A stretch of DNA of 64,000 nt. It comes from Clostridiaceae bacterium (GTDB lineage: Bacteria > Bacillota > Clostridia > Peptostreptococcales > T1SED10-28). This document shows, piece after piece, positions 7,458 to 16,457 of this stretch (its first letter is position 1; each line of letters starts with the position of its first letter). Below the pieces are notes generated by a model that saw nothing but the letters and a program-made list of their open reading frames with translations, made no database searches and had not been told where the DNA came from. The DNA is taken from positions 1 through 64,000 of the forward strand of contig PWFQ01000073.1 of assembly GCA_003554105.1 (NCBI GenBank), read 5' to 3'. A program made the position numbers and the translations under genes.

Positions 7458-8687
7458 ATGAAGAGAAAAGTTCAAATCGGAATAATCACCAGTATGATAT
7501 TAATTTTAGCAACAAGCTGTGGAGGTCATGAAGATGAGACGAAGTTCAACTTGGAAGAGATGACTTGGGAGGAAATTTTGGAGGAAGCCGAAGGAAGCGA
7601 GGTCCGCTTTTATGGATGGGGTGGAGATCAGGCGATTAATGATTGGTTGAATGGGTTCTTGGCCGAGCGAATCCTTGAACAATATGGCATCATCTTAGAA
7701 TGGGTACCTATGAATATCGATGAAATCCTAAACAAGCTTCAGGGAGAAAAACAGGGAAATGCAGTAGGAACGGCGGACATGATCTGGATCAACGGTGAGA
7801 ATTTTTATACTGCGAAAACAAATGAATTACTTTATGGTCCTTTTACAGAGGTCCTTCCAAACTTCGTTGCTTATATTGACTCAGAAGATGTGGAAGTGAG
7901 GTATGATTTCGGATTTCCTACTGAAGGGTTTGAGGCACCTTATGGAAAAGCCCAGTTTGTAATGATTTATGACGAAGCACAAACACCGGACCCTCCGGTC
8001 AACCACGAAGAATTTCTCACTTATGCCAAGCAGTATCCGGGAGAGTTAACCTTTCCCGCACCACCGGATTTTACCGGAAGTGCGTTTATTCGAAATTTGA
8101 TCTATGATATTGTGGGATATGAGCAATTTATCGGTATGGAGGCGGATGAAGAGGTTGTCAGAGAAGCCATTGCCCCCGCCATTGACTATTTTAAGGAATT
8201 GAAGCCTTATCTGTGGAGATCGGGAGAAACATACCCTGCCACCATTGCTCAACTGGAAAATATGTTTTCCGATGGAGAGGTAAGAATGGTGATGGCTTAT
8301 AATTCCAATCTTGTGTCTCAAAGAATCAGTTCTGGAATATTTCCTGAGACATCAACAAGTGTGATCTTTGAAAAAGGTACGATCGGTAACGGACACTTTA
8401 TTGCCATTCCTTTTAACAGTCCAAATAAAGCAGGCGCATTGGTGGCAATTAATGAAATTCTGAGCGTGGAGGTTCAATCAAGCAAGTACGATCCGGAAAA
8501 TTGGGGAGATTTGCCGGTTCTGAACAATGATAAACTTTCTCAGGACGAAAGGGCAGTATTTAACTCTGTGGAATTGGGTAAAGGGGCTCTGCCCCAGGAT
8601 GTGCTTTTAGAAAATCGACTTCCGGAAGTTCCTGCACCGCTGGTTCCCATTATTGATCGAATCTGGATGGAAAATCTGTTAGACTAA
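7458..8687 (+). CDS. ABC transporter substrate-binding lipoprotein (YnjB-like)
   Basis: The 409-residue extracytoplasmic solute-binding protein starts with MKRKVQIGIITSMILILATSC. This is a lipoprotein signal with the lipobox Cys at residue 21, so it is anchored outside the membrane. The mature part resembles YnjB-type binding proteins: early WGGDQAINDWLNGF, then WINGENFYTAK and APYGKAQFVMIYD. The ATG at 7458 follows TTGGAGG; an earlier in-frame start would give an unnatural leader. It belongs to the downstream permeases and ATPase. The substrate is not predictable from sequence. Confidence 0.87.
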   Translation: MKRKVQIGIITSMILILATSCGGHEDETKFNLEEMTWEEILEEAEGSEVRFYGWGGDQAINDWLNGFLAERILEQYGIILEWVPMNIDEILNKLQGEKQGNAVGTADMIWINGENFYTAKTNELLYGPFTEVLPNFVAYIDSEDVEVRYDFGFPTEGFEAPYGKAQFVMIYDEAQTPDPPVNHEEFLTYAKQYPGELTFPAPPDFTGSAFIRNLIYDIVGYEQFIGMEADEEVVREAIAPAIDYFKELKPYLWRSGETYPATIAQLENMFSDGEVRMVMAYNSNLVSQRISSGIFPETSTSVIFEKGTIGNGHFIAIPFNSPNKAGALVAINEILSVEVQSSKYDPENWGDLPVLNNDKLSQDERAVFNSVELGKGALPQDVLLENRLPEVPAPLVPIIDRIWMENLLD

Positions 8688-8698
8688 GGACGATGACA

Positions 8699-9589
8699 AT
8701 GTTTGGAGTGAAAAAAACTCAGTTAACACCCTATATCTACCTTCTTCCGGTGATAAGCATTTTACTATTTGTTTTCACTTTGGGTTTAGTGATGAGCATT
8801 TTTCAAAGCATAGGGGTTCATGGGGATAGCGGTTTTGAAAATCTGACTGTTGAATATTATCGGGAAGTTTTCCGCAGTGGAGGCTTTCGCTCCGGTTTAT
8901 TTTTCAGCTTGCGAGTTTCTCTGATTTCCACAGGCATCGCCGTGATCATTGGAGTGGGGCTTGCTTATCTTTTGGTAATGCAGCAGAGAGAGTGGAAAAT
9001 CCTGCAAATATTATTAAAACTGCCGATTATTGTTCCTCATCTGGTTGCAGCTTTCATTATTTTCACGCTGTTTTCTCAAAGTGGTATATTGGCAAGGATT
9101 GGAGTACTGCTCGGCCTTATGGAACATCCCCGTGAATTTCCGGGGCTGATTTTTGATCGTCAAGGAGTGGGTGTCATCCTGGCTTATGTCTGGAAGGGCA
9201 CTCCTTTTATCTTTTTGATTGTCTACCAGGTTTTACGATCGATTCACGGTGAAATGGTGGAGGCGGCAAGAAATCTGGGAGCGAAAGGAAAAGACCTGTT
9301 TTTCGAAATTTTCCTTCCCTTATCCATACCCAGCGTGTTTTCCACGTTCATTATTCTTTTTGCTTTTTCCTTCGGATCCTATGAAATTCCTTTTCTGCTG
9401 GGACCCACATCTCCGAGAGCACTTCCTGTGTTGGCTTATGTGGAATACATCCATCCTGACTGGATGAACAGACCTTACGCCATGGCAATGAATATGGTCC
9501 TTGCAGGAATTTCAGTATTTCTGGTCTGGCTCTACCATTGGGTGTTTAAAAAATTCCGGCGTCACAACTGGGAGGGACGGTCACGATGA
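8699..9589 (+). CDS. ABC transporter permease (first subunit)
   Basis: The 296-residue inner-membrane permease has about six helices and the cytoplasmic EAA loop, visible as EMVEAARNLGAKGKDLFFEIFLPLSIP (about residues 183-209), which docks to the ATPase. An in-frame ATG lies at 8693, but TAAGGA (8685-8690) is 8 nt from the ATG at 8699 and only 2 nt from the earlier one. In E. coli YnjC the two permease halves are fused; here they are separate genes overlapping by 4 nt. It forms the translocation channel with the next gene product. Confidence 0.88.
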   Translation: MFGVKKTQLTPYIYLLPVISILLFVFTLGLVMSIFQSIGVHGDSGFENLTVEYYREVFRSGGFRSGLFFSLRVSLISTGIAVIIGVGLAYLLVMQQREWKILQILLKLPIIVPHLVAAFIIFTLFSQSGILARIGVLLGLMEHPREFPGLIFDRQGVGVILAYVWKGTPFIFLIVYQVLRSIHGEMVEAARNLGAKGKDLFFEIFLPLSIPSVFSTFIILFAFSFGSYEIPFLLGPTSPRALPVLAYVEYIHPDWMNRPYAMAMNMVLAGISVFLVWLYHWVFKKFRRHNWEGRSR

Positions 9590-10416
9590 AAAAACAAACA
9601 AGCAGGGCAGTACTTGTAGTGGTTGCTCTTGCCTTCATTCTCCCTCTGATGATAATTTTATTGTGGTCTGTGACAGTATCCTGGCCATTTCCTGATCTGT
9701 TTCCCCGAGAGTTTGGACTAAGAGGATTGGCACAGATTTTTGAAGAAGGAAGCCGGGCTTTGGAAAGTCTCTACACCAGTGTGAAAATTTCATTATGGGT
9801 AACGATCCTGACACTGATGATCACCATTCCCGGAGGAAAAGCCCTGGGGATCTATGATTTTCCGGGAAAGGCATTCATTAAAATCTTTGCTTTGGCACCT
9901 CTGATTATATCACCTGTTGCTATCGGTATGGGTATCCATAGTACCTTTATCCGATTGGGTCTCACCAATACGGAACTGGGTGTTGTTCTGATTCACATTG
10001 TTCCCGGAATCCCTTATGGAATCAGAATTTTTACCAATATCTTTGAGTTGGTTGGGAATCAATTGGAAGAACAGGGAAAGGTTCTTGGGGCCAACAGTTT
10101 TCAGGTGTTTTTTCATATCACTCTTCCAACGATCCTGCCGGGTTTAATCTCTGCGGGGAGCATGATATTTATTATCTCATTCAGTCAATACTTCCTCACA
10201 TTTTTGATAGGCGGAGGAAGTGTTATAACATTTCCCCTTATGATGGTTCCCTACATTCAAAGTGGAGATCGCACGATGGCTGCGAGCTACAGCGCTGTTT
10301 TTATTGTTGTGACTCTATGCGGTCTCCTGGCAATTGAAAAAGTGTTAAAACTCTATTATAGTAAAAGCAGTGGCATCGCAGGTGCATTTTATACAAGAAA
10401 AAAGGTGAAATCATGA
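9586..10416 (+). CDS. ABC transporter permease (second subunit)
   Basis: This is the 276-residue partner permease. Hydrophobic segments begin with VLVVVALAFILPLMIILLW, and the EAA-type loop is degenerate (NQLEEQGKVLGANSFQVFFHITLPTILPG, about residues 157-185), still with the G and P positions. Its start overlaps the preceding gene (ATGA) and its end overlaps the ATPase gene by 4 nt, so the three are translated as one unit. It corresponds to the C-terminal half of YnjC. Confidence 0.88.
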   Translation: MKKQTSRAVLVVVALAFILPLMIILLWSVTVSWPFPDLFPREFGLRGLAQIFEEGSRALESLYTSVKISLWVTILTLMITIPGGKALGIYDFPGKAFIKIFALAPLIISPVAIGMGIHSTFIRLGLTNTELGVVLIHIVPGIPYGIRIFTNIFELVGNQLEEQGKVLGANSFQVFFHITLPTILPGLISAGSMIFIISFSQYFLTFLIGGGSVITFPLMMVPYIQSGDRTMAASYSAVFIVVTLCGLLAIEKVLKLYYSKSSGIAGAFYTRKKVKS

Positions 10417-11453
10417 GTGAAATTCTATTCGATCGTATCAGTAAACATTATGATAAAGAAGAGACCATAAAAAACCTTACCCTGAAAATTGAGGATGGAG
10501 AAATAATTTCCTTACTGGGACCCTCCGGCTGCGGCAAAACAACGACATTGAAGATTTTAGCAGGGCTGGTGAATCCGGATTTCGGTACAGTTTATATGGA
10601 CGGGATAAATGTGAATCCACTTCCCGCAGAAAAACGGGGTGCAGTCATTGTATTCCAGGATCATCGGCTGTTTCCCCACATGACAGTGGGAGGAAACATC
10701 GAGTTTGGTCTCCGTATGCAAAAGGTTCCAAAGAGAACTCGAAGAGAAAAAGTTGAGGAAATGTTAAAGTTTATGGAGTTGGAGGAGCATGGGGGGAAAT
10801 TTCCCGATCAAATCTCGGGAGGACAAAAGCAAAGGGCGGCAATTGCCCGGAGCTTGATTATCAATCCCAAGGTACTTCTTTTAGATGAACCTTTTTCCAA
10901 TTTGGATCAACGGCTAAAGGAGGAAATGCGAAGCTTTATCGTTGAAATTCAGAAAAAACTGAAGATCACCACCATTCTTGTGACCCATGACAAGGAGGAT
11001 GCTTTAATGACATCTAAAAAAATTGGCGTGATGTTTCAAGGAGAGCTGAAACAATACGGAACTCCGGAAGAACTCTACGAGGAGCCGAGTTCAATCGAGG
11101 TGGCGAAATTTTTTGGAGAGGTTAATGAATTTTCCATTGATCATGAGGATGAACATCGGATCCACACTTATTTGGGAGCGTTTAACAAAACCAGGTTATC
11201 AATGAAGAGAGGGGTTTATTATTCAAAGCTTCTTGTAAGACCAGAAGCAGTGGAGATATATTATGAGGAACACTCAGAAAATATGATCTCCGGTTTGGTA
11301 ATGGAAAGAATTTACGCAGGCGAAAAAACCTATTACAGCATTCTTTGCGGTGAAAGGATCTTAAAGGCATCGGTAGTTGGAAATTGCCATTGGAATGAAG
11401 GACAGAGGGTATTTTTGAAGATTGAAGGAAAAAACACAATGCTCGTGAAATAG
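10413..11453 (+). CDS. ABC transporter ATP-binding protein (YnjD-like)
   Basis: The 346-residue ATPase has every ABC motif: Walker A GPSGCGKT (residues 36-43), Q-loop FQDHRLFPHMT, signature SGGQKQRAAIARSL, Walker B VLLLDEPFSNLD and the switch His in VTHDKEDAL. The last ~110 residues form an OB-like (TOBE-type) regulatory domain, as in CysA/PotA/MalK importers. It energises the two permeases before it. The N-terminal ATPase is typical of polyamine, ferric ion and molybdate-type importers, so similarity alone does not reveal the substrate. Confidence 0.9.
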   Translation: MSEILFDRISKHYDKEETIKNLTLKIEDGEIISLLGPSGCGKTTTLKILAGLVNPDFGTVYMDGINVNPLPAEKRGAVIVFQDHRLFPHMTVGGNIEFGLRMQKVPKRTRREKVEEMLKFMELEEHGGKFPDQISGGQKQRAAIARSLIINPKVLLLDEPFSNLDQRLKEEMRSFIVEIQKKLKITTILVTHDKEDALMTSKKIGVMFQGELKQYGTPEELYEEPSSIEVAKFFGEVNEFSIDHEDEHRIHTYLGAFNKTRLSMKRGVYYSKLLVRPEAVEIYYEEHSENMISGLVMERIYAGEKTYYSILCGERILKASVVGNCHWNEGQRVFLKIEGKNTMLVK

Positions 11454-11487
11454 AATTTATCAGGATGATAAGATTGGAGAGCTTAGC

Positions 11488-12087
11488 ATGATTGATACAA
11501 AAGTCAGACCTCTTTTAGAAGCAGAATTTAAGAAAATGGCAGCTTTTCTTGTGAAAGCAAAGTGCACACCTGACATGATTAGCATCTTTGCCTTTTTCTT
11601 AGGAATTATTGCAGCGGTTTTTACCGGGATGGATTACAGGATTTTTGCTCTTCTCTTTTTATGGCTCTCAGGACTTTTTGATGTATTGGATGGTACTGTA
11701 GCAAGGCTTACAGGAAAATCATCCGCAGAGGGGGCTTTACTGGACTTAATTTTGGATCGAATGGTGGAGGTCGGAATGATCTTCGGTTATTATTTCTGGA
11801 TGCCTGAGCATGCTTTTATGTATCTTCTATTTCTTGCAGGGGTGATTTTTAATTTTTCCACTTTTCTCGCAGCAGGATCACTTTATAAGAATCTCGGAGA
11901 AAAAAGCATGCACTATGACCCTGGGATTTTGGAAAGAACTGAAACCTTCATCTTATTTACTTTGGTTTTATTCCTCCCTCAAGCAGCTTTTCATCTGTTT
12001 CTTTTTTTTAATCTTCTGATGTTTCTCACCGGGATTCTTCGCTTCTATGGTATTTATCGATTTGGTGATAAAACAGGTAACGAATAA
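11488..12087 (+). CDS. CDP-alcohol phosphatidyltransferase (YnjF-like)
   Basis: The 199-residue integral membrane enzyme has the family's catalytic motif D-G-x2-A-R-x8-G-x3-D-x3-D, read as FDVLDGTVAR, then eight residues, GALLD and LILDR (about residues 66-94). Such enzymes swap CMP on a CDP-linked lipid or alcohol for another alcohol. About six membrane helices are visible. It lies 34 nt after the ABC ATPase gene, matching the position of ynjF behind ynjBCDE in E. coli. That suggests the imported solute or the VTT protein has a link to lipid headgroup chemistry (inference). Confidence 0.88.
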   Translation: MIDTKVRPLLEAEFKKMAAFLVKAKCTPDMISIFAFFLGIIAAVFTGMDYRIFALLFLWLSGLFDVLDGTVARLTGKSSAEGALLDLILDRMVEVGMIFGYYFWMPEHAFMYLLFLAGVIFNFSTFLAAGSLYKNLGEKSMHYDPGILERTETFILFTLVLFLPQAAFHLFLFFNLLMFLTGILRFYGIYRFGDKTGNE

Positions 12088-12262
12088 TGAATTAATCTTA
12101 TCAAGGTCAAAGGTCGGTGAAATAAATGAAGAGAAAGGACTAGAAGAATCGCTGTAACCAGATTTTAAACTCCTGATTCCCGGGTATATATTATATACAG
12201 CTTGAAATCGAAAGTTTGTTTTTGCTGTGAAGTTATTCGCCGGGATTAAAGGGGTTGAGGTT

Positions 12263-12829
12263 ATGATTAAGCAACGATTCAACAGAATTGAGACGGAAAA
12301 TCTGGTCCTTCGCAGATTTAAAGACACAGATGCGGATGAATTTTACTCCTATCGGACCAATCCTGAGATTCGAAGATATCAGGGAGAAGGATGGTGTGAT
12401 TGCACATATGAGAAAGCGGAAAAGTTTATCCAGGAACAAAAAATCATCGAACCGGGAACACCGAAGAAATGGTTTCATGTAGCCATTGAACTTAAGTCCA
12501 ACGGAGATTTAATCGGTGATCTTGGAATATATACTTCGTCTTTCAACAAAACACAAATTCGTATTGTGATTTCTCCGGATTACCAAGACGAAGGATATGC
12601 AGTGGAAGCGATTGAGGCTGCATTGGATTATACCTTTAAGGAATTGGATATTGATGAGGTCATCGCAATCACCGATATACGTAATTCCCAATCTGTAAAT
12701 CTTCTTCAAAAGTTGAATTTTCAAAAACATGGGAACTTCGTTAACACAGGAGACGGCGAAGGGATCTTCACGTCGGAGCATCTTTTCGTAATGCCTAAGG
12801 AAGAGTGGCGTCATGATCAGGCAATGTAG
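12263..12829 (+). CDS. GNAT acetyltransferase, RimJ/RimL-like
   Basis: The 188-residue acetyltransferase opens with RIETENLVLRRFKDTDADEF, typical of the RimJ/RimL/YjcK subgroup that acetylates protein N-termini or small molecules. Motif A is IVISPDYQDEGYAVEAIEA (about 102-120) and motif B is TDIRNSQSVNLLQKLNF. The ATG at 12263 follows AAAGGGGTTGAGG. It appears to be a separate unit ended by a strong terminator. Confidence 0.85.
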   Translation: MIKQRFNRIETENLVLRRFKDTDADEFYSYRTNPEIRRYQGEGWCDCTYEKAEKFIQEQKIIEPGTPKKWFHVAIELKSNGDLIGDLGIYTSSFNKTQIRIVISPDYQDEGYAVEAIEAALDYTFKELDIDEVIAITDIRNSQSVNLLQKLNFQKHGNFVNTGDGEGIFTSEHLFVMPKEEWRHDQAM

Positions 12830-12854
12830 AAAATGTATATATATGCAGTGATTT

Positions 12855-12899
12855 AACCCGGCTTGTGAACCTAAAGCAGTTCACAAGCCGGGTTTTTAT
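12855..12899 (+). terminator. Strong intrinsic terminator
   Basis: A perfect 16-bp stem, AACCCGGCTTGTGAAC (12855-12870) with GTTCACAAGCCGGGTT (12879-12894), closes an 8-nt loop and is followed by TTTATAT. It separates the acetyltransferase from the TTT transporter. The rest of 12900-13158 is AT-rich non-coding DNA holding the promoter listed next. Confidence 0.9.
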
Positions 12900-13066
12900 A
12901 TTTGTGGAATATAACATAGCTGTTAAAATTAAACAATAAAGCCAGTTATATCAATAATATTTCGTATGCCTAAAAGGGAGAAAAAATAAACAAAACTAAC
13001 ACTAGTAATTACAACGCATATACATATAATGAATAAATGCAATTATCGCACAATTGAAAAAATTAA

Positions 13067-13096
13067 TTGACAAGGAGCAAATGAGTGTATTATCAT
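13067..13096 (+). promoter_or_regulatory. Likely sigma-A promoter of tctCBA
   Basis: A consensus -35 TTGACA (13067-13072) is followed after 18 nt by TATCAT (13091-13096). The strong -35 and the lone gene behind it make this the best promoter candidate; the -10 is weaker. Confidence 0.5.
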
Positions 13097-13158
13097 ACCT
13101 ATATGCATAATTATAATATTGCATGTACAGCAAACCAATTAAAAGGAGGAAAAGTTCA

Positions 13159-14220
13159 ATGAGTAGAAACAAATTGTTCATTCTGATGTTGATTATGTTT
13201 TTGTCTCTCGCCCTTATTATAGGATGTGGTGGAGACAATGGGGATGAGGCTGTCGCTGATCCCGATGAAGCTGACGTGGATTTGGATGATGAGGAAGAGG
13301 ATGACGATTCTGATGACGATGCTGCACAGGAAGATGTGGAAATAGACATTGTAGTCGGCTTCGGCGCAGGGGGTTCCAACGATTTGTCCGCAAGATACCT
13401 TGCACAAGCCTTAAGTGATTATGGTATTACTGCAAATGTTATCAACATGCCTGGTGGCATGGGCACAGAGGCTGCCTATCATGTATCAAATCAGTCTCCG
13501 GATGCTAACATGTTTATGTGGGGTTCCGGTTTGATTATGTTATTCGAACCGGCTGCAGGAGATCGAGGATTTACGATCCATGACTTTGAGCCGGTGGCAA
13601 CAATTGCAGGTCCTACCTTTGCATTAGCGGCAAAGGCCGGAGTACCCTATGAAACATTGGAAGAACTGATTACTTATATTGAGGAAAACCCTGGTGAAGT
13701 TGTTCTTGGAGGACAGGGTGAAGGAAATTCCATGCACTTTATCGTGGAGAAAATTTTGCCACCGGATGAATTGGATTATACTTATGTAGGTCTTGCAGGT
13801 GGAGCAGATGTTGCACTTAATCTTACAGGCGGACATGTGGATTTAGGTCATTTAAGTTTAGCAGCAGCGCGACCATTGCATCAAGATGGAGATTTAACTG
13901 TGTTAGTTAACACACAGGCATTGGTTGAAAGAGATCCTCTTATGCCGGAAATTCCAAATGTTATTGAATTTGGAATTGATGCCCGGGAAACCCATAGCCC
14001 CCTTGCATTGTTTGCACCTCAAGGTACTGATGAAGGCTTAAAGCAACGAATTTCCGAAGCGATGGAACAAATTGCTCAAGACGAAGATTTTATCCAAAGT
14101 TACCAGGATCTAGGAGTTATAGCTCATTACCTGAATACTGATGAGACTTGGGATTTCTTTATGGATATTGAAGAAAACCTGATTCCTGAGTTTGAAGCAT
14201 GGTTGGACAGTAATTATTAA
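13159..14220 (+). CDS. tctC: Tripartite tricarboxylate transporter substrate-binding lipoprotein (TctC family)
   Basis: The 353-residue binding protein has a lipoprotein signal (LMLIMFLSLALIIGC, lipobox Cys about residue 23), then a strikingly acidic D/E-rich linker of about 40 residues, then the Bug/TctC domain starting at VDIVVGFGAGGSND. That motif and the later GGHVDLG match the family, which binds carboxylates such as citrate or tricarballylate. The ATG at 13159 follows AAAAGGAGGA. tctB and tctA follow, but a large hairpin lies between. The acidic linker probably tethers the domain to the membrane. The ligand cannot be fixed from sequence. Confidence 0.9.
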   Translation: MSRNKLFILMLIMFLSLALIIGCGGDNGDEAVADPDEADVDLDDEEEDDDSDDDAAQEDVEIDIVVGFGAGGSNDLSARYLAQALSDYGITANVINMPGGMGTEAAYHVSNQSPDANMFMWGSGLIMLFEPAAGDRGFTIHDFEPVATIAGPTFALAAKAGVPYETLEELITYIEENPGEVVLGGQGEGNSMHFIVEKILPPDELDYTYVGLAGGADVALNLTGGHVDLGHLSLAAARPLHQDGDLTVLVNTQALVERDPLMPEIPNVIEFGIDARETHSPLALFAPQGTDEGLKQRISEAMEQIAQDEDFIQSYQDLGVIAHYLNTDETWDFFMDIEENLIPEFEAWLDSNY

Positions 14221-14260
14221 AGTGTATTGAAACAGGAATGTAATAAAACATCAAAGCCAG

Positions 14261-14296
14261 AGTCTCCGGGACTGAATTGGATTCGTCCCGGAGACT
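14261..14296 (+). promoter_or_regulatory. Intercistronic hairpin between tctC and tctB
   Basis: AGTCTCCGGGAC (14261-14272) pairs perfectly with GTCCCGGAGACT (14285-14296), a 12-bp GC-rich stem. It is followed only by ATTTGCC, with no long U-tract, so it is either an attenuating terminator or an RNA-stabilising barrier. It would leave tctC mRNA in excess over the membrane genes, as suits a binding protein. Confidence 0.7.
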
Positions 14297-14353
14297 ATTT
14301 GCCATATTAGCATTGAGAGAGTGTCAATACAATCGAATCAAGGCGGTGACACA

Positions 14354-14839
14354 ATGTTAGCAAAAAAACTTACAATTAACGGAGTGGTGGGAGGAGTCCT
14401 AACTCTGGTTGCAGCAGGATTTTTTATTTGGACTTATTCAATGAGACTTCGTCCTATGGAATTATTCGTACCGAGAATCGCTTTAGGACTTATTATGCTT
14501 GGTGGAGTGCTGGTCATACTAAAGGAGTTTGTAAAGCCGGAAATTGGAGACAGGCTAAGTAAAGCCTTCATTCTTCCATATGCGATCGGTGTTTCTTTGA
14601 TGATGTGGCTATATGGATGGGCATTTAGAAATATAGGGCTCATTACCGCAACAGCAATAGGTTTATCTGCCTGGTGGATCTGGGTTGCAGTGAGAGATGC
14701 CAGAAGAACAAAATCCACAAAGGGATTAACCCTACGAATCATCAAATTGGTCGTATTGGCAATCGTAGTGGCGGTTGTTGTACAACTTTTGTTCGTCAAT
14801 CTACTGGGAATGTACATGCCAAGTACTCTGTTCCCATAA
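14354..14839 (+). CDS. tctB: Tripartite tricarboxylate transporter small membrane subunit TctB
   Basis: The 161-residue protein has four hydrophobic helices, the TctB layout, starting near VVGGVLTLVAAGFFIWTYS. It partners the large TctA permease. The ATG at 14354 follows AAGGCGGTGAC. The family is poorly conserved, so the assignment rests on size, topology and position between tctC and tctA. Confidence 0.87.
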   Translation: MLAKKLTINGVVGGVLTLVAAGFFIWTYSMRLRPMELFVPRIALGLIMLGGVLVILKEFVKPEIGDRLSKAFILPYAIGVSLMMWLYGWAFRNIGLITATAIGLSAWWIWVAVRDARRTKSTKGLTLRIIKLVVLAIVVAVVVQLLFVNLLGMYMPSTLFP

Positions 14840-14854
14840 AGGAGGTCATAAAAG

Positions 14855-16378
14855 ATGTTCAATTTTGATATGGAAGCCGCAAGGATTGCCTTTACCACTG
14901 TTTTTGCACTTGACACTGCATTGTTTATCATGATTGGAATTGTCGTTGGAATTACAGTAGGTGCAATCCCCGGACTAGCGCACAGTCTGCCTATCGCCTT
15001 GGTTCTTCCCTTTTCGTTCATCCTTCCAATTCATCAGACGATGGGTCTATTGATCGGAACCTACCAAGGAGGAACCTATGGAGGATCTATTACTGCCATC
15101 AGCTTCGGTACCCCGGGAACCTCCGGTGCTGCTGCAACTGTGGCGGACGGCTATGCGCTGACTCAGCAGGGGAAGGGGAAAAAAGCACTGCAAATGGGGC
15201 TTTACGCATCGGTAATCGGAGGAATGTTTGGATCTTTGGTATTGATTTTTCTCGTGGTTCCAATCGGAATGATGGCGCCCCGTTTCGGACCGGGAGAATT
15301 AACGGCATTATATATTTTAGCTCTGTCTCTTGTAGTAGTGTTTTCAACTGAGAACCCTGGTAAAGGGATATTATCTGCAGGAATCGGATTTTTCCTTGCG
15401 ATTATCGGTAGAGATATTATTACCGGTGGTCTGCGTTTCACCTTTGGACTTCGATATATGCAAGCTGGGTTTCCCCTTGTACCTCTACTGATGGGCTTCT
15501 TTGCACTACCTGAAATTATTAAGCAAATACACTGGGTCATCAAAGATCCTGAAAGTGTTGGAAAAATAGGAGACGACGATGTGGATCTCATGAAGAAGAA
15601 GGAGGAAGGGTTAACATTTAAAGAACTATTACAGTCCTGGCGAGGGATTACCATCGGCTCGATTCTCGGAACGTTTCTTGGAGCGCTTCCGGGACCAGGT
15701 GCAACTCTTGCTTCCTATACATCTTACAGTGTTAACAGTCAGATTACCAATGATCCAAAATACGGGAAAGGGTCCTTGGAAGGAGTTGCAGCGGCAGAAT
15801 CAGCAAACAATGCGACATGCGGGGCAACATTCATCCCTCTTTTAACCTTCGGAATCCCGGGAAGTTCCATCGCTGCACTGTTAATGGCAGCATTGATCAT
15901 GGAAGGAATTCCAGTAGGACCGAGGGTTGTAGTAGATCATACGGTCGTGGTATACATTCTCTTTATGCTGATGCTGATTGCAAATCCCTTCAACCTGTTA
16001 TTCGGAAAACTCTTAATTCCGGTATTTACCCGGTTGACTAAAATACCTGCATCGGTTCTCTGGCCTATTATTATGGTCTTTCTTGTGATCGGCACCTATG
16101 CATATAACAGTCGGCCTTTTGATATCATTATCTGTATATTGGCCGGTCTGATCGGGTATTTTTATAAGTGGTACAAGCTTCCGGATGGACCACTGATTCT
16201 AGCCTTTTTGGTAACACCTCTTTTTGAGGCAAGCTTTCGGCAAGCGTTGACCATCGCACGGGGAAATTATATGTACTTCCTAGGCAGTGGAATCTCTCAA
16301 GTAATATGGTTGATTACCATCGGATCAATTTTTCTGTTTTTGAAAAAACGCAAGAAAATCACAGCAGCTTCTAAATGA
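14855..16378 (+). CDS. tctA: Tripartite tricarboxylate transporter large permease TctA
   Basis: The 507-residue permease has about 11-12 helices and both conserved TctA motifs: GAIPGLAHSLPIALVLPFSF near the N-terminus with TYGGSITAISFGTPGTSGAAAT, and the inverted-repeat partner GALPGPGATLASYTSY with SANNATCGATFIPLLTFGIPGSS. It forms the ion-coupled carboxylate channel fed by TctC. AAAGGAGG precedes the ATG, 15 nt after tctB ends. Confidence 0.95.
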   Translation: MFNFDMEAARIAFTTVFALDTALFIMIGIVVGITVGAIPGLAHSLPIALVLPFSFILPIHQTMGLLIGTYQGGTYGGSITAISFGTPGTSGAAATVADGYALTQQGKGKKALQMGLYASVIGGMFGSLVLIFLVVPIGMMAPRFGPGELTALYILALSLVVVFSTENPGKGILSAGIGFFLAIIGRDIITGGLRFTFGLRYMQAGFPLVPLLMGFFALPEIIKQIHWVIKDPESVGKIGDDDVDLMKKKEEGLTFKELLQSWRGITIGSILGTFLGALPGPGATLASYTSYSVNSQITNDPKYGKGSLEGVAAAESANNATCGATFIPLLTFGIPGSSIAALLMAALIMEGIPVGPRVVVDHTVVVYILFMLMLIANPFNLLFGKLLIPVFTRLTKIPASVLWPIIMVFLVIGTYAYNSRPFDIIICILAGLIGYFYKWYKLPDGPLILAFLVTPLFEASFRQALTIARGNYMYFLGSGISQVIWLITIGSIFLFLKKRKKITAASK

Positions 16379-16398
16379 TAGAACCCTCCCTAAAGATT

Positions 16399-16422
16399 CC
16401 CATCTTCCATAGATGGGTTTCT
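16399..16422 (+). terminator. Terminator after tctA
   Basis: The hairpin CCCATCT (16399-16405)/AGATGGG (16411-16417) has a 5-nt loop and the tail TTTCTTT. It ends the tctCBA transcript. Confidence 0.75.
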
Positions 16423-16457
16423 TTATGGTAAAATACTGATAGCAAGGAGGATCATAA

